From positions 1 through 64,000 of the forward strand of contig CAVJMJ010000010.1 in the NCBI GenBank assembly GCA_963650915.1: a stretch of 64,000 nucleotides of DNA. Direction: 5' to 3'. Below are positions 1-8,348 of this stretch, piece by piece. Positions within the stretch are counted from its first letter, which is position 1. The number at the start of each line of letters is the position of its first letter. The DNA comes from UBA4636 sp963650915. GTDB taxonomy: Bacteria > Bacillota > Clostridia > Christensenellales > Borkfalkiaceae. The notes under the pieces were generated by a model. It had not been told where the DNA came from. It was given only the letters and a program-made list of their open reading frames with translations, and searched no databases. Made by a program: the position numbers and the translations under genes.

Positions 1-120
1 TTTACAGAACTCCAAAATTTCGCTTTTCAAATTTTCAAGAGAATTTGTCATTCTTAAAGATTCAAAATAACGACCAACAAGCCTATATGCCCTTATTTGG
101 TCTATTGAGTAAGACCGCAT
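1..120 (-). CDS. Partial ORF running off the window start
   Basis: An open frame starts at an ATG at position 120 and has no stop before the window edge, giving 40 residues beginning MRSYSIDQIRAYRLVG. It overlaps the 3' part of the small helix-turn-helix ORF at 102-239 in another frame. I do not recognise the product. The overlap could mean that the two frames are one gene joined by frameshifting or broken by a frameshift, or that one of them is spurious. Confidence 0.3.
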   Translation of the reverse strand, partial: MRSYSIDQIRAYRLVGRYFESLRMTNSLENLKSEILEFCK

Positions 121-239
121 TCTTTCGCTCTTTTTATCGTTTTCAACACCGTTGTGCGCGAACAATCGCAAAGCGTAGCGATCTGCGTGCGGTTGTTTCC
201 TTTTAAATAATACTCTGAAATCAATTTATATTTCGTCAT
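102..239 (-). pseudogene. Short helix-turn-helix ORF, possible remnant of an IS21-type transposase N-terminus
   Basis: This ORF of 45 codons has a ribosome site (GAGAGG) about 5 nt before its ATG. It contains a clear helix-turn-helix: NNRTQIATLCDCSRTTVLKT. The pattern of xxTQIAxxCxCSRTTV followed by xxxRAKExGL resembles the first domain of IstA-like transposases and some recombinase-type HTH domains. The frame stops right after the HTH, so a full transposase is not present in this frame. The overlapping frame at 1-120 may be its continuation. The family assignment is by motif resemblance only. Confidence 0.4.
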
Positions 240-360
240 AAAATACCTCTCTTTTATCGCCCCTTTTTACATACATCAATATATACGGAAAAGTGTAACA
301 TTTGAGGAACCACCCCGCTATTTTAGCATATTTTCCGATTTTCGGCTGCTTCCAAAAGAG

Positions 361-400
361 TAAAAAAACAGTCAAACTCAAACGAGAATGGCTGTTTTTC
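361..400 (-). terminator. Probable terminator of ppdK
   Basis: On the minus strand an AAAAACAG / CTGTTTTTTT inverted repeat encloses a 20-nt loop that can fold further (CTC/GAG). It lies about 50 bp after the ppdK stop and ends in a run of T. The stem is weak and AT-rich, so confidence is moderate. Confidence 0.45.
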
Positions 401-450
401 TTAAAATTCAGTATTAAAATGCCGGAATTTAACCGTTTTCCGCCAAACAC

Positions 451-3087
451 TTACGCCCTCGGATTACGAATATTAGCCTGAGCAGCGGCGAGTCTTGCGA
501 TGGGAACGCGGTAAGGCGAGCAAGAAACGTAATCTAAGCCGATTGAGTTGCAGAACTCTATGGAAGAAGGATCTCCGCCGTGTTCGCCGCAGATACCGAC
601 GTGCAAAGTCTTTCTGGTAGCCTTGCCGAGTTTAACTGCAAGTTCCATAAGTTTGCCGACGCCTTCGGTGTCCAAACGAGCGAAAGGATCGCTTTCGAAA
701 ATCTTGTTCTGATAGTAAGCGTTCAAGAACTTGCCGGCGTCGTCACGGCTGAAGCCGAAGGTCAACTGGGTTAAGTCGTTGGTGCCGAAGCAGAAGAATT
801 CGGCTTCGGTAGCAATCTTGTCGGCGGTAAGAGCGGCTCTCGGAACCTCTATCATGGTGCCGACTTCGTACTTTAAGTTGCTTCCCGCTTCCTTAATTAA
901 GGCGTCTGCGGTTTCTACGACGTACTTTTTGCAGAAGGTAAGTTCTTTAATATCGCCGATTAAAGGAATCATGATTTCGGGAACGAAGTTCCAGTCGGGG
1001 TGACGGTTGGTAACGTTTATTGCCGCTTTAATGATTGCCTTGGTCTGCATAATCGCGATTTCGGGATAGGTTACGGTAAGACGGCAACCACGGTGACCCA
1101 TCATGGGGTTGAATTCGTGTAAAGAGTTGCAAAGTGCTTTGATTTCTTGAACGGTTTTGCCTTTTGCTTGGGCTAACGCTTCGATGTCGGCTTCTTCGGT
1201 CGGCACGAATTCGTGAAGAGGAGGATCGAGGAAACGAATGGTTACGGGGTAACCGTTGCTTGCTTCCATTAAGCCTTCGAAGTCTTCTTGTTGCATGCCT
1301 TCGATTTTGTCGAGGGCGGCGACTCTTTCTTCAACCGTTTCGGAACAAATCATTTCACGGAATTTATCTATTCTGCCGGGACCGAAGAACATATGCTCGG
1401 TACGGCAAAGACCTATACCTTGTGCGCCTAATTCGGTTGCCCTTTGTGCGTCCTTAGGAGTATCGGCGTTGGTCTTAACGCTCATCTTTTTGTACTTATC
1501 GGCAAGTTGCATGATTCTTCCGAAGTAACCGCTGTTGGGGTCTGCGGGAACGGTTGCTATTGCGCATCCGTAAATGTAACCCGTCGAACCGTCCAAAGAC
1601 AAATCGTCGCCTTCACGGTAAATCTTGCCTTTAAGTTCGAAGTATTTTTCTTCTTCGTTCATTATAATGTCACCGCAACCGGATACGCAACATCTGCCCA
1701 TACCTCTTGCAACGACTGCGGCGTGCGAAGTCTGACCGCCTCTTACCGTCAAAATACCTTGGGCATACTTCATGCCTTCGATGTCTTCGGGTGACGTTTC
1801 CAGTCTTACCAAAACCACGTTCTTGCCCTGTTTGCCTTGTTCTACGGCGTCTTCGGGAGTGAATACGATTTTACCCGTTGCCGCGCCCGGGGAAGCCGCT
1901 ATACCCTTGCCGACGATATTGTTTTCCGCTTCCTTTAACGCTTTTGCGTCGAATTGAGGATGTAACAACATGTCGAGCGATTTGGCGTCGATTTGCATTA
2001 AGGCTTCCTGTTCGGTAATCATACCTTCGTCGATAAGTTCGCAAGCGATTCTTATAGCGGCGGCTGCCGTACGTTTGCCGTTACGGGTTTGAAGCATGAA
2101 AAGTTTACCGCGTTCGATGGTAAACTCCATATCCTGCATGTCTTTATAATGTTCCTCTAAGGTCTTGCAAATGCCGAGGAATTGTTGATAAACTTCGGGT
2201 AAAACTTCCGCCATTTGGGAAATCGGCATCGGTGTTCTTACGCCCGCAACGACGTCTTCGCCTTGCGCGTTCATTAAGAATTCGCCCATCAAACCCTTTT
2301 CGCCTGTAGCGGGGTTACGGGTAAAGGCAACGCCGGTACCGCAATCGTTACCCATGTTGCCGAATACCATTTCTTGTACGTTAACCGCGGTACCCCAGCT
2401 GTAAGGAATATCGTGATCCATTCTGTATACGTTGGCACGGGGGTTGTCCCAACTTCTGAATACCGCTTTGATTGCTTCGAAAAGTTGTTCCTTAGGATCG
2501 GTCGGGAAATCTTTGCCGAGTGCCTGTTTATATTTCGCTTTGAATTCTTCTGCAAGTTCGTGAAGATCTTCAGCCGTCAAATCGACGTCGAAAGTTACGC
2601 CCTTTTGTTCCTTCATCTTGTCGATTAAAGATTCGAATTCCTTTTTGGAAACTTCCATAACGACGTCGGAGAACATTTGGATAAATCTTCTGTAACAGTC
2701 CCACGCCCATCTGGGGTTGCCCGATTTTTCGGCTAAAACGCTTACTACTTCTTCGTTTAAACCGAGGTTTAAAATGGTGTCCATCATGCCCGGCATGGAT
2801 GCCCTTGCACCCGAACGAACGGAAACGAGTAAAGGATTTTCGGTATCGCCGAACTTTTTGCCGGTAATGGCTTCGAGTTTTTCGATGTTTGCCATGATTT
2901 CTTCACGGATGCCGTCGTTAATCATTCTGCCGTCTTCGTAGTACTTGGTACATGCTTCGGTAGAAATGGTAAAACCTTGCGGTACGGGTAAACCGATGTG
3001 TGTCATTTCGGCAAGGTTCGCGCCCTTACCGCCCAAAAGCTCACGCATGTTGGCGTTGCCTTCGCTAAATAAGTAAACGTATTTCAT
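451..3087 (-). CDS. ppdK: Pyruvate, phosphate dikinase
   Basis: This enzyme interconverts pyruvate + ATP + Pi and phosphoenolpyruvate + AMP + PPi in the cytosol. At 878 residues it has the usual clostridial length. The N-terminal ATP-grasp part opens with KGANLAEMTHIGLPVPQG. The swivelling phosphohistidine domain carries GGQTSHAAVVARGMGRCCVS near residues 455-475, whose His is the phosphocarrier. The C-terminal PEP/pyruvate barrel shows GLCRTEHMFF, GTNDLTQLTFGFSRDD and CGEHGGDP. The start is supported by AAGGAG 7 nt before the ATG. The gene is monocistronic, with its own consensus promoter and a leader of about 260 nt. It is typical of anaerobes that use PPi-linked glycolysis. Confidence 0.97.
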   Translation of the reverse strand: MKYVYLFSEGNANMRELLGGKGANLAEMTHIGLPVPQGFTISTEACTKYYEDGRMINDGIREEIMANIEKLEAITGKKFGDTENPLLVSVRSGARASMPGMMDTILNLGLNEEVVSVLAEKSGNPRWAWDCYRRFIQMFSDVVMEVSKKEFESLIDKMKEQKGVTFDVDLTAEDLHELAEEFKAKYKQALGKDFPTDPKEQLFEAIKAVFRSWDNPRANVYRMDHDIPYSWGTAVNVQEMVFGNMGNDCGTGVAFTRNPATGEKGLMGEFLMNAQGEDVVAGVRTPMPISQMAEVLPEVYQQFLGICKTLEEHYKDMQDMEFTIERGKLFMLQTRNGKRTAAAAIRIACELIDEGMITEQEALMQIDAKSLDMLLHPQFDAKALKEAENNIVGKGIAASPGAATGKIVFTPEDAVEQGKQGKNVVLVRLETSPEDIEGMKYAQGILTVRGGQTSHAAVVARGMGRCCVSGCGDIIMNEEEKYFELKGKIYREGDDLSLDGSTGYIYGCAIATVPADPNSGYFGRIMQLADKYKKMSVKTNADTPKDAQRATELGAQGIGLCRTEHMFFGPGRIDKFREMICSETVEERVAALDKIEGMQQEDFEGLMEASNGYPVTIRFLDPPLHEFVPTEEADIEALAQAKGKTVQEIKALCNSLHEFNPMMGHRGCRLTVTYPEIAIMQTKAIIKAAINVTNRHPDWNFVPEIMIPLIGDIKELTFCKKYVVETADALIKEAGSNLKYEVGTMIEVPRAALTADKIATEAEFFCFGTNDLTQLTFGFSRDDAGKFLNAYYQNKIFESDPFARLDTEGVGKLMELAVKLGKATRKTLHVGICGEHGGDPSSIEFCNSIGLDYVSCSPYRVPIARLAAAQANIRNPRA

Positions 3088-3354
3088 AATTAACTCCTTG
3101 ATAATTATATTTTTTATGATGTTTATATTGTTTTTTTATTTTTTTCTGTCGTTTTGTTTCGATTTATTGTATCGATTTATTGTATCGATTTGTTTGTTTC
3201 AATTTATTGTGTCGAGGTTGATGTCGTAAACGCCGTTTTTCGTTTTGATTCGTTTTGAGTTTTTGACACTTTGTCTTTTGAGTTTTCTGTCGTTTTTGCT
3301 TAAAAACCTTTCAATCGGTAAGTAAAAAACGTAAAAACGACCCTTAACCATAGT
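3088..3354 (-). other. Long AT-rich ppdK leader, no gene seen
   Basis: This roughly 260-nt untranslated leader follows the ppdK promoter. It contains short direct repeats (ATCGATTTATTGT-type units near 3159-3220) and no recognisable riboswitch or terminator. An ATG-initiated 50-codon frame begins at 3351 but starts upstream of the predicted transcription start. Confidence 0.5.
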
Positions 3355-3383
3355 ATTATAAACGAAAAATTGGTCTAAGTCAA
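3355..3383 (-). promoter_or_regulatory. SigA-type promoter of ppdK
   Basis: Minus-strand TTGACT (3378-3383) and TATAAT (3355-3360) are separated by 17 bp. This is close to the primary-sigma consensus and points at ppdK. Confidence 0.8.
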
Positions 3384-3494
3384 TGTTTTTAGCAAAAAAT
3401 GCTTATTTACATGGTAAAAAATGCTAATTTACCCGGCAAAAACTTATCGTAAGGACGATAAAACCGCAAACGCATTGAAAAAACAGGTCTGTCT

Positions 3495-4619
3495 TTAAGG
3501 TTTTACAGGCTTGCCTAAGTTGGCGTAAAAGGTACATTCTATTCTTCCGTTATATAATTTGCGTTTTTTGTCGGCACGCTGACCGAAAAGCCTTTCAAAG
3601 TCTGAAACCGACGTTATCGTGTAAAAACACCAATCGGGGTTTGCTTTTCTCACCTTCCCGTAAGAACGGTAAAGTTTTTCTATCATCGGTCTTTCGTCGA
3701 GGCGTTCTCCGTAAGGCGGATTGGCAAAAGCGACCCCTCGCTTTTCGCTCGACAAAAAATTTTCCATAGACTGGTTTCTAAACTCTATAACGTCGTCGAC
3801 GCCCGCTTGTTTTGCGTGAATTTTAGCAAGTTTAAGTTGCTTTTCGTCAATGTCGTAAGCAAGTATTTTACGAACGGAATCGTTAGATATCCGACCTATA
3901 GCCTCACTTTTTACGCTATCGTAAATTTTGCGGTCGTAATTTTTGAAGTTTAAAAAATCAAACTTTCTGTCAATCCCCGGGGCAATGTTTTTTTCCTTTC
4001 TTGCCGCTTCTATCGCAATGGTTCCGGTACCGGTAAATAAATCGCACATGGGTCTATCGGGGTTCCACACAGAAAGTTCCAACATCGCACTTGCCAAATT
4101 TTCCTTAATTTGGGCTTCTCCGTAAACGTTTCTGTAACCTCTGCGATGCAAACTTTCGCCCGATGCGTTGAGTAAAATCGAGCAAAAATCTCTCGTTATT
4201 GCGACTTCGACGTCGAACCTATCGCCGTTTTCGGGCAAAAATTCTCTTTTGTATCTTCTTTTAAGCCTTTCGCAAATTGCCTTTTTAACTATTGACTGCG
4301 TTGCCGAAAATGCACCGATTTTTGATTGCACGAGTTTGGGTTTTACGATAACGGCGCACGATTCGGGCAGGTAATTTTCCCATTCGATTGCGTAAACGTT
4401 ATCGAAAAGGGTGTCAAAGTCGGTACATTTAAATTCGGATAACACCACGAACACTCTGCTTGCCGTCGACAAATAGACGTTGCACTTCGTTAAAAGTTCG
4501 TAGTCGCCTTCAAAAGTCATTCTGCCGTTTATGGCGGGGGCTTTTTCCACGCCTAAACTAAAAAGTTCTCTTTTTGTTGCCGCTTCTACGCCCGAAGCGC
4601 TCGACACCGATATTTTCAT
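3495..4619 (-). CDS. THUMP-domain class I RNA methyltransferase (RlmL/YpsC type)
   Basis: This is a probable 23S rRNA guanine-N2 methyltransferase. The N-terminal ferredoxin-like/THUMP region covers about residues 1-155. The Rossmann methyltransferase domain follows, with the SAM-binding motif DLFTGTGTIAIE (193-204), the acidic strand AYDID (254-258) and the catalytic NPPYGER (300-306) typical of N2-guanine or N6-adenine enzymes. Its 374 residues match the short Firmicute YpsC form rather than the fused E. coli RlmKL. The start overlaps the upstream yraN stop by one base (TAATG), so translation is probably coupled. The exact target base is inferred from the family. Confidence 0.85.
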   Translation of the reverse strand: MKISVSSASGVEAATKRELFSLGVEKAPAINGRMTFEGDYELLTKCNVYLSTASRVFVVLSEFKCTDFDTLFDNVYAIEWENYLPESCAVIVKPKLVQSKIGAFSATQSIVKKAICERLKRRYKREFLPENGDRFDVEVAITRDFCSILLNASGESLHRRGYRNVYGEAQIKENLASAMLELSVWNPDRPMCDLFTGTGTIAIEAARKEKNIAPGIDRKFDFLNFKNYDRKIYDSVKSEAIGRISNDSVRKILAYDIDEKQLKLAKIHAKQAGVDDVIEFRNQSMENFLSSEKRGVAFANPPYGERLDERPMIEKLYRSYGKVRKANPDWCFYTITSVSDFERLFGQRADKKRKLYNGRIECTFYANLGKPVKP

Positions 4620-4978
4620 TAAAATGCGTCCTCGATATGGTTTATTTCGTCGGGATATACTTCTATAACGTCGAAACGTGGTTGATAATTTAAATCAAGG
4701 TGGGAGGTAAGATAAAGCCTTGCCGCCCGTCTATACCGCTCCTGCTTATACAAATCTACTGCTTCCATAGCCTCGCCGTAGTGTTTGTTAGTTCTCGTTT
4801 TTACCTCGATAAAAACCAAAAAGTCCCCGTATAAGCCGATTAAATCGATTTCTCCGAAATTTGTAGAGTAGTTTTTATCGATGATTTTATATCCCTTTTT
4901 CTTTAAATAGCGAAGAGCCTTTTTTTCGCCTAAACTTCCCAGAAGTTTTTTATAAAGGTTTTTCTGTGTATCGGGCAT
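4619..4978 (-). CDS. yraN: YraN/UPF0102 nuclease-like protein
   Basis: This small protein of 119 residues has the PD-(D/E)xK-like core of the UPF0102 family: GEIDLIG (42-48) and FIEVKTR (56-62). The family is nearly universal next to rnhB in Bacillota, and its cellular role is not firmly established. It overlaps the end of rnhB by 49 bp and abuts the THUMP methyltransferase gene. Confidence 0.88.
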   Translation of the reverse strand: MPDTQKNLYKKLLGSLGEKKALRYLKKKGYKIIDKNYSTNFGEIDLIGLYGDFLVFIEVKTRTNKHYGEAMEAVDLYKQERYRRAARLYLTSHLDLNYQPRFDVIEVYPDEINHIEDAF

Positions 4979-5568
4979 GGTCCGACCGTCCTTATTGCGT
5001 TAATATGTTCTTTCGTGCCGTATCCCTTGTTCTTTTTAAATCCGTATTCGGGATACATTTCGTCGTATTCGTCCATAAGGGCGTCACGATAAACTTTTGC
5101 GATTATGGAAGCCGCCCCTATAACGTAACTTTTTGCGTCGCCTTTTATTATGGAACGGGTTTCGACTTCTACGTCCAAATTGACGGCGTCTACCAAAACG
5201 CAATCGGGTTTTATAGGCAAACCTTCGATGGCGTTTTTCATGCAAAGTTTGGTGGCGTTCAAAATATTTATTTCGTCTATCGTTTTTTCGTCAACCGAAC
5301 AAATATTGTAGGCAATTGCCTTGTTTTTAATGGCTTCAGCCAATATTTTACGATTTTTTTCTGAAACTTTTTTACTGTCGTCGACGCCCAAAATCAAATC
5401 GTCGTCGTCAAGAGGCATAATTACGGCTGCGCAAACGACGGGACCGCACAACGGACCTCTCCCGACTTCGTCTATGCCCGCAATATATTTTTTGCCTTCC
5501 GCCAAAAGTTGATATTCGTAAGTCAGTTTTTTCTTTTCAGATTCTATATCGGGGAATTTTCTAAACAT
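4930..5568 (-). CDS. rnhB: Ribonuclease HII
   Basis: This enzyme cleaves RNA in RNA/DNA hybrids and at single misincorporated ribonucleotides. It has the family motif AGIDEVGRGPLCGPVV with acidic residues D33 and E34. Further acidic candidates are D127 (VLVDAVN) and D144 (IKGDAKS, followed by AASIIAKVYRD). The C-terminal NKGYGTKEH motif is also present. Its 212 residues are normal. It overlaps rbgA by 25 bp upstream and yraN downstream, indicating an operon with translational coupling. Confidence 0.95.
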   Translation of the reverse strand: MFRKFPDIESEKKKLTYEYQLLAEGKKYIAGIDEVGRGPLCGPVVCAAVIMPLDDDDLILGVDDSKKVSEKNRKILAEAIKNKAIAYNICSVDEKTIDEINILNATKLCMKNAIEGLPIKPDCVLVDAVNLDVEVETRSIIKGDAKSYVIGAASIIAKVYRDALMDEYDEMYPEYGFKKNKGYGTKEHINAIRTVGPCPIHRKTFIKNFWEV

Positions 5569-6395
5569 ATTTTACCGAGTCTTCCTTTTCTAAAATCGTC
5601 GAAAACGGCTTTGGAGCATCTTTCATAATCGTAATCGCCTCCGCGTACCAAAAAACCGCGCGCCTTGCAAATGCCTTCGTAAATTTCAAGCGGGCCGAGC
5701 CCTTCGTCTACGCCGTATTTTAAGTTTAAAGCACCGCCGTGATTTTTAACGAGTTCTTTAATAAATTCAAGGCACAAGCCTTCTAAATCCAAAATATTGT
5801 CGTTAATGCTACCGACGTATGCAAGATGCCTTGCGTAAACTTGATTTTCCATAGACGGAGGCATCGTTCCCGGAGTATCGAGTAGTTCGATGTCGTAAAG
5901 TTTTACCCACTGTTTGCCTTTGGTGACGCCCGCCTTGTCGCCCGTTTGCGCCTGACGCTTTCCGCTAAGCGAATTTATTATGGTGGACTTCCCTGTATTT
6001 GGGATTCCGCATACCATAACCCGCACGACTTTGGTTATTCCTTTAAGTTTTTTAGCATCTATTTTTTCACGCAATAACTCGATAACGGTACTATAGACGG
6101 ACTTTCCGTCTTTTAAATTGGTACCGACGGTAGAAATAACGTTTTCGCCGTTTGACTTAAAGCATTTTATAATTTTGTCTAAATCGCTTCTTTCTATTAA
6201 ATCGGCTTTGTTGATTACGTATAAAATCGGCTTGTTTTTGCAAAGATCGTTAAGTTTTTTGTTAATGCACGCAAAAGGTGCGCGCGCATCGAGAACGTAT
6301 ATGACGGCGTCGCATAACTTAACGTTTTCTTCCATCATCCTAAGGGCTTTCGTCATATGCCCCGGGAACCAATTTATCTTATTCGTAGTTTCCAT
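5544..6395 (-). CDS. rbgA: Ribosome biogenesis GTPase RbgA (YlqF)
   Basis: This circularly permuted GTPase acts in late 50S assembly. The G motifs appear in permuted order: G4 NKAD (62-65), G1 GIPNTGKST (130-138), then G3 DTPG (173-176). The N-terminus INWFPGHMTKALRMM is the family signature. It has 283 residues. No strong ribosome site precedes the ATG. In most Bacillota rplS lies between trmD and rbgA. Here the 86-bp gap holds only a copy of the dispersed repeat. Confidence 0.94.
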   Translation of the reverse strand: METTNKINWFPGHMTKALRMMEENVKLCDAVIYVLDARAPFACINKKLNDLCKNKPILYVINKADLIERSDLDKIIKCFKSNGENVISTVGTNLKDGKSVYSTVIELLREKIDAKKLKGITKVVRVMVCGIPNTGKSTIINSLSGKRQAQTGDKAGVTKGKQWVKLYDIELLDTPGTMPPSMENQVYARHLAYVGSINDNILDLEGLCLEFIKELVKNHGGALNLKYGVDEGLGPLEIYEGICKARGFLVRGGDYDYERCSKAVFDDFRKGRLGKICLENSPI

Positions 6396-6423
6396 AGTGA
6401 CTATTAAAATACAAAAAAGTGCG

Positions 6424-6443
6424 TCTATAAGCCCGTTAACGGC
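6424..6443. repeat. Dispersed motif copy 1 (intergenic, rbgA-trmD)
   Basis: Reads TCTATAAGCCCGTTAACGGC. It occupies the place where rplS is usually found. Confidence 0.7.
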
Positions 6444-6481
6444 AATTTTTACTAATTTGGTCTTCCTTTTATTTTACTAAC

Positions 6482-7153
6482 TTAGTCTTTCTTTAAAAGG
6501 TCGGGGCGCATCTTTTTTGTAAGCTCCAACGATTTTTCATAACGCCATTTATCCACCTTTGCGTGGTCGCCCGAAACTATTACTTCCGGGACTTTCAACC
6601 CGCGATAAACTTGCGGGCGGGTGTACTGCGGATACTCGACCAAATCGTCGGTAAAAGTTTCGTTTTTAAGCGATTCTTTTGAAATAACCCCATCGACGTA
6701 TCTGCAAACGGCGTCGGTTATTACCATTGCGGGGAGTTCACCGCCCGTCAAAACGTAATCGCCTATCGACATTTCCTCGTCGATAAACAAATCGATTATT
6801 CGTTGATCGACGCCCTCGTAATGACCGCACAAAAAAAGCAATCTGTCGTAATTTAAAAGGTTTTTAACCTCTTTTTGGCAAAAGGTTTTACCTTTGGGGG
6901 ACATGTAAATACGCCGTGCCTCGTGGTTCGGGTCGACACCTTCTATGGCGTTACCGACGGGTTCGGGCATCAAAACCATACCCGCACCGCCTCCGAAAGT
7001 GTAATCGTCGCAACGTTTGTGCTTATCGACGGAATACTCTCGTATGTCGGTAATGACTATTTCTACTTTACCGCTTTTTATAGCCCTACCGATAATGCTT
7101 TCCTTAAGCGGAGCGAACATTTCAGGGAAAAGAGTTAAAATATCTATTCTCAT
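6482..7153 (-). CDS. trmD: tRNA (guanine-37-N1)-methyltransferase
   Basis: This SPOUT-class enzyme makes m1G37 in tRNAs and prevents +1 frameshifting. It has DDYTFGGGAGM (49-59), the knot segment LCGHYEGVDQR (108-118) and SIGDYVLTGGELPA (129-142). The start was placed at MRIDILTLFPEM because it overlaps the rimM stop by one base (TAATG). The longer frame up to 7258 would add 35 basic residues encoded inside rimM. The predicted length is 223 residues. Confidence 0.95.
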   Translation of the reverse strand: MRIDILTLFPEMFAPLKESIIGRAIKSGKVEIVITDIREYSVDKHKRCDDYTFGGGAGMVLMPEPVGNAIEGVDPNHEARRIYMSPKGKTFCQKEVKNLLNYDRLLFLCGHYEGVDQRIIDLFIDEEMSIGDYVLTGGELPAMVITDAVCRYVDGVISKESLKNETFTDDLVEYPQYTRPQVYRGLKVPEVIVSGDHAKVDKWRYEKSLELTKKMRPDLLKKD

Positions 7154-7647
7154 TATTGGTACAGACAAACCTCCGTAAAGGATTTTGCGTCGACGGTAAT
7201 CTTTTTTTCGTCGACGTCGATAACGGCGTTCAATTTTTTTAAAAAGGGAAAATAACAATCGCCCTCGACTGTTTCGACTTTAAAAATATCGACGTTAGAA
7301 GACGTTATGTCAACTATTTTACCGATAAGTTTTCCGCTTGACAAATAAAGCTCGCACCCTAAAATATCCTCGATAAAATAGCGACCTTCTTCGACTTCGA
7401 GTTCGTCTTTTTCGCAGTAAACGTTTTTACCGCGCAAACTCTCGGCGGCGTTTCTGTCGGCAATACCCCTAAGGTTGAGATAAATTGCCCCGCCCGCAGA
7501 TTTTTTGGATAAAACGAGGTAGGTTTCGTCGCTTATCGTAACCGTTTTTATCCTCTCGATGGCGTCGTAGCCGTCGGTTAAGTCGCTTATTTTAATTTGT
7601 CCAGTAATGCCTTGCGGTTTTAAAACACTGCCGATTAGAATTTTCAT
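7153..7647 (-). CDS. rimM: 16S rRNA processing protein RimM
   Basis: This 30S maturation factor binds S19. It has an N-terminal RimM barrel (GSVLKPQGITGQIKI) and a C-terminal PRC barrel beginning near RYFIEDILGCELY. Its 164 residues are typical. AAGGAAA precedes the ATG. It lies in the conserved rpsP-khpA-rimM-trmD block. Confidence 0.92.
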   Translation of the reverse strand: MKILIGSVLKPQGITGQIKISDLTDGYDAIERIKTVTISDETYLVLSKKSAGGAIYLNLRGIADRNAAESLRGKNVYCEKDELEVEEGRYFIEDILGCELYLSSGKLIGKIVDITSSNVDIFKVETVEGDCYFPFLKKLNAVIDVDEKKITVDAKSFTEVCLYQ

Positions 7648-7695
7648 GCTATTTTCCTTACTGCAAATTACCGAAAAAAAGAAAAAGAGGGTAAA

Positions 7696-7938
7696 CTAAG
7701 CCCCTGCTTTTTCTGAAATTTCGATATTGTACTTCTTACCGGACTTAGCCGATGCAGATTTAACCAAAGTTCTTAATGCCTTTGCTATTTTACCCTGTCT
7801 GCCGATAACTTTGCCCATATCGTCCGGGAGGAGTAAGACGTTTACGTTTACGACATTGCCTTTTTCTTCAACGTTAAACTCGACTTCGTCCTTATGTTCG
7901 GCAAACTGCAATACTACGTACTTAATAAGGTCTAACAT
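7696..7938 (-). CDS. khpA: KH-domain RNA-binding protein KhpA (YlqC)
   Basis: This 80-residue single-KH protein has the GxxG loop in GKVIGRQG (42-49). In Gram-positive bacteria KhpA pairs with KhpB/Jag to regulate cell division and envelope transcripts. It sits 10 bp after rpsP and 48 bp before rimM. Confidence 0.92.
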   Translation of the reverse strand: MLDLIKYVVLQFAEHKDEVEFNVEEKGNVVNVNVLLLPDDMGKVIGRQGKIAKALRTLVKSASAKSGKKYNIEISEKAGA

Positions 7939-7948
7939 ACTTCACCTA

Positions 7949-8245
7949 TTAACCCTTTTTCTTCTTGGGATTCGTTTTTGCAGGTGACAATTTGTTGCTC
8001 TTTTCGATAACGCCCGCATTTACGAGTAAAGACTTAACCGTTTCGGTAGGTTGAACGCCCTTGGAAAGCCAATCTTTAGCCTTTTCTGCGTCGATAACTA
8101 CTTCGGCGGGTTTAGAAACGGGATTGTAATGACCGATTTTGTCGATGTACTTACCGTCTCTTGCAACTCTGCTGTCAACGACTACGATACGATAGAAAGG
8201 TGATTTCTTGTCGCCCATTCTCGTCAATCTCATTTTTACTGCCAT
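7949..8245 (-). CDS. rpsP: 30S ribosomal protein S16
   Basis: It begins MAVKMRLTRMGDKKSPFYRI, the S16 signature, and has 98 residues with a lysine-rich tail (NPKKKKG). The start is set at 8245, where GGAGG precedes the ATG by about 10 nt. An in-frame ATG 20 codons upstream lacks conservation and a ribosome site. Confidence 0.96.
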   Translation of the reverse strand: MAVKMRLTRMGDKKSPFYRIVVVDSRVARDGKYIDKIGHYNPVSKPAEVVIDAEKAKDWLSKGVQPTETVKSLLVNAGVIEKSNKLSPAKTNPKKKKG

Positions 8246-8320
8246 AATATTTTTACCTCCGTATATAATACAAAAATTAGTTTTTAAATTAAGATTTTTA
8301 ATCAAATTTGTCTCAAATGT

Positions 8321-8347
8321 CGGGCTATAAGCCCGTTATCGCACTTT
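8321..8347. repeat. Dispersed motif copy 2 (intergenic, ffh-rpsP)
   Basis: CGGGCTATAAGCCCG is itself a perfect hairpin (6-bp stem, 3-nt loop) and is followed by TTATCGCACTTTTTT. It lies just after the ffh stop. Confidence 0.75.
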
Positions 8348-8348
8348 T

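Noticed and set aside
226..450. 74-codon ORF after ppdK.
   Set aside because: It spans the probable terminator, lacks a ribosome site and shows no protein features.
3190..3351. 50-codon ORF in the ppdK leader.
   Set aside because: Its ATG lies only 4 bp after the -10 box, so it would start upstream of the transcript, and it has no ribosome site.
7154..7258. 35-residue N-terminal extension of TrmD.
   Set aside because: It lies within rimM in another frame. The conserved TrmD start MRIDILTLFPEM begins at 7153 and overlaps the rimM stop.
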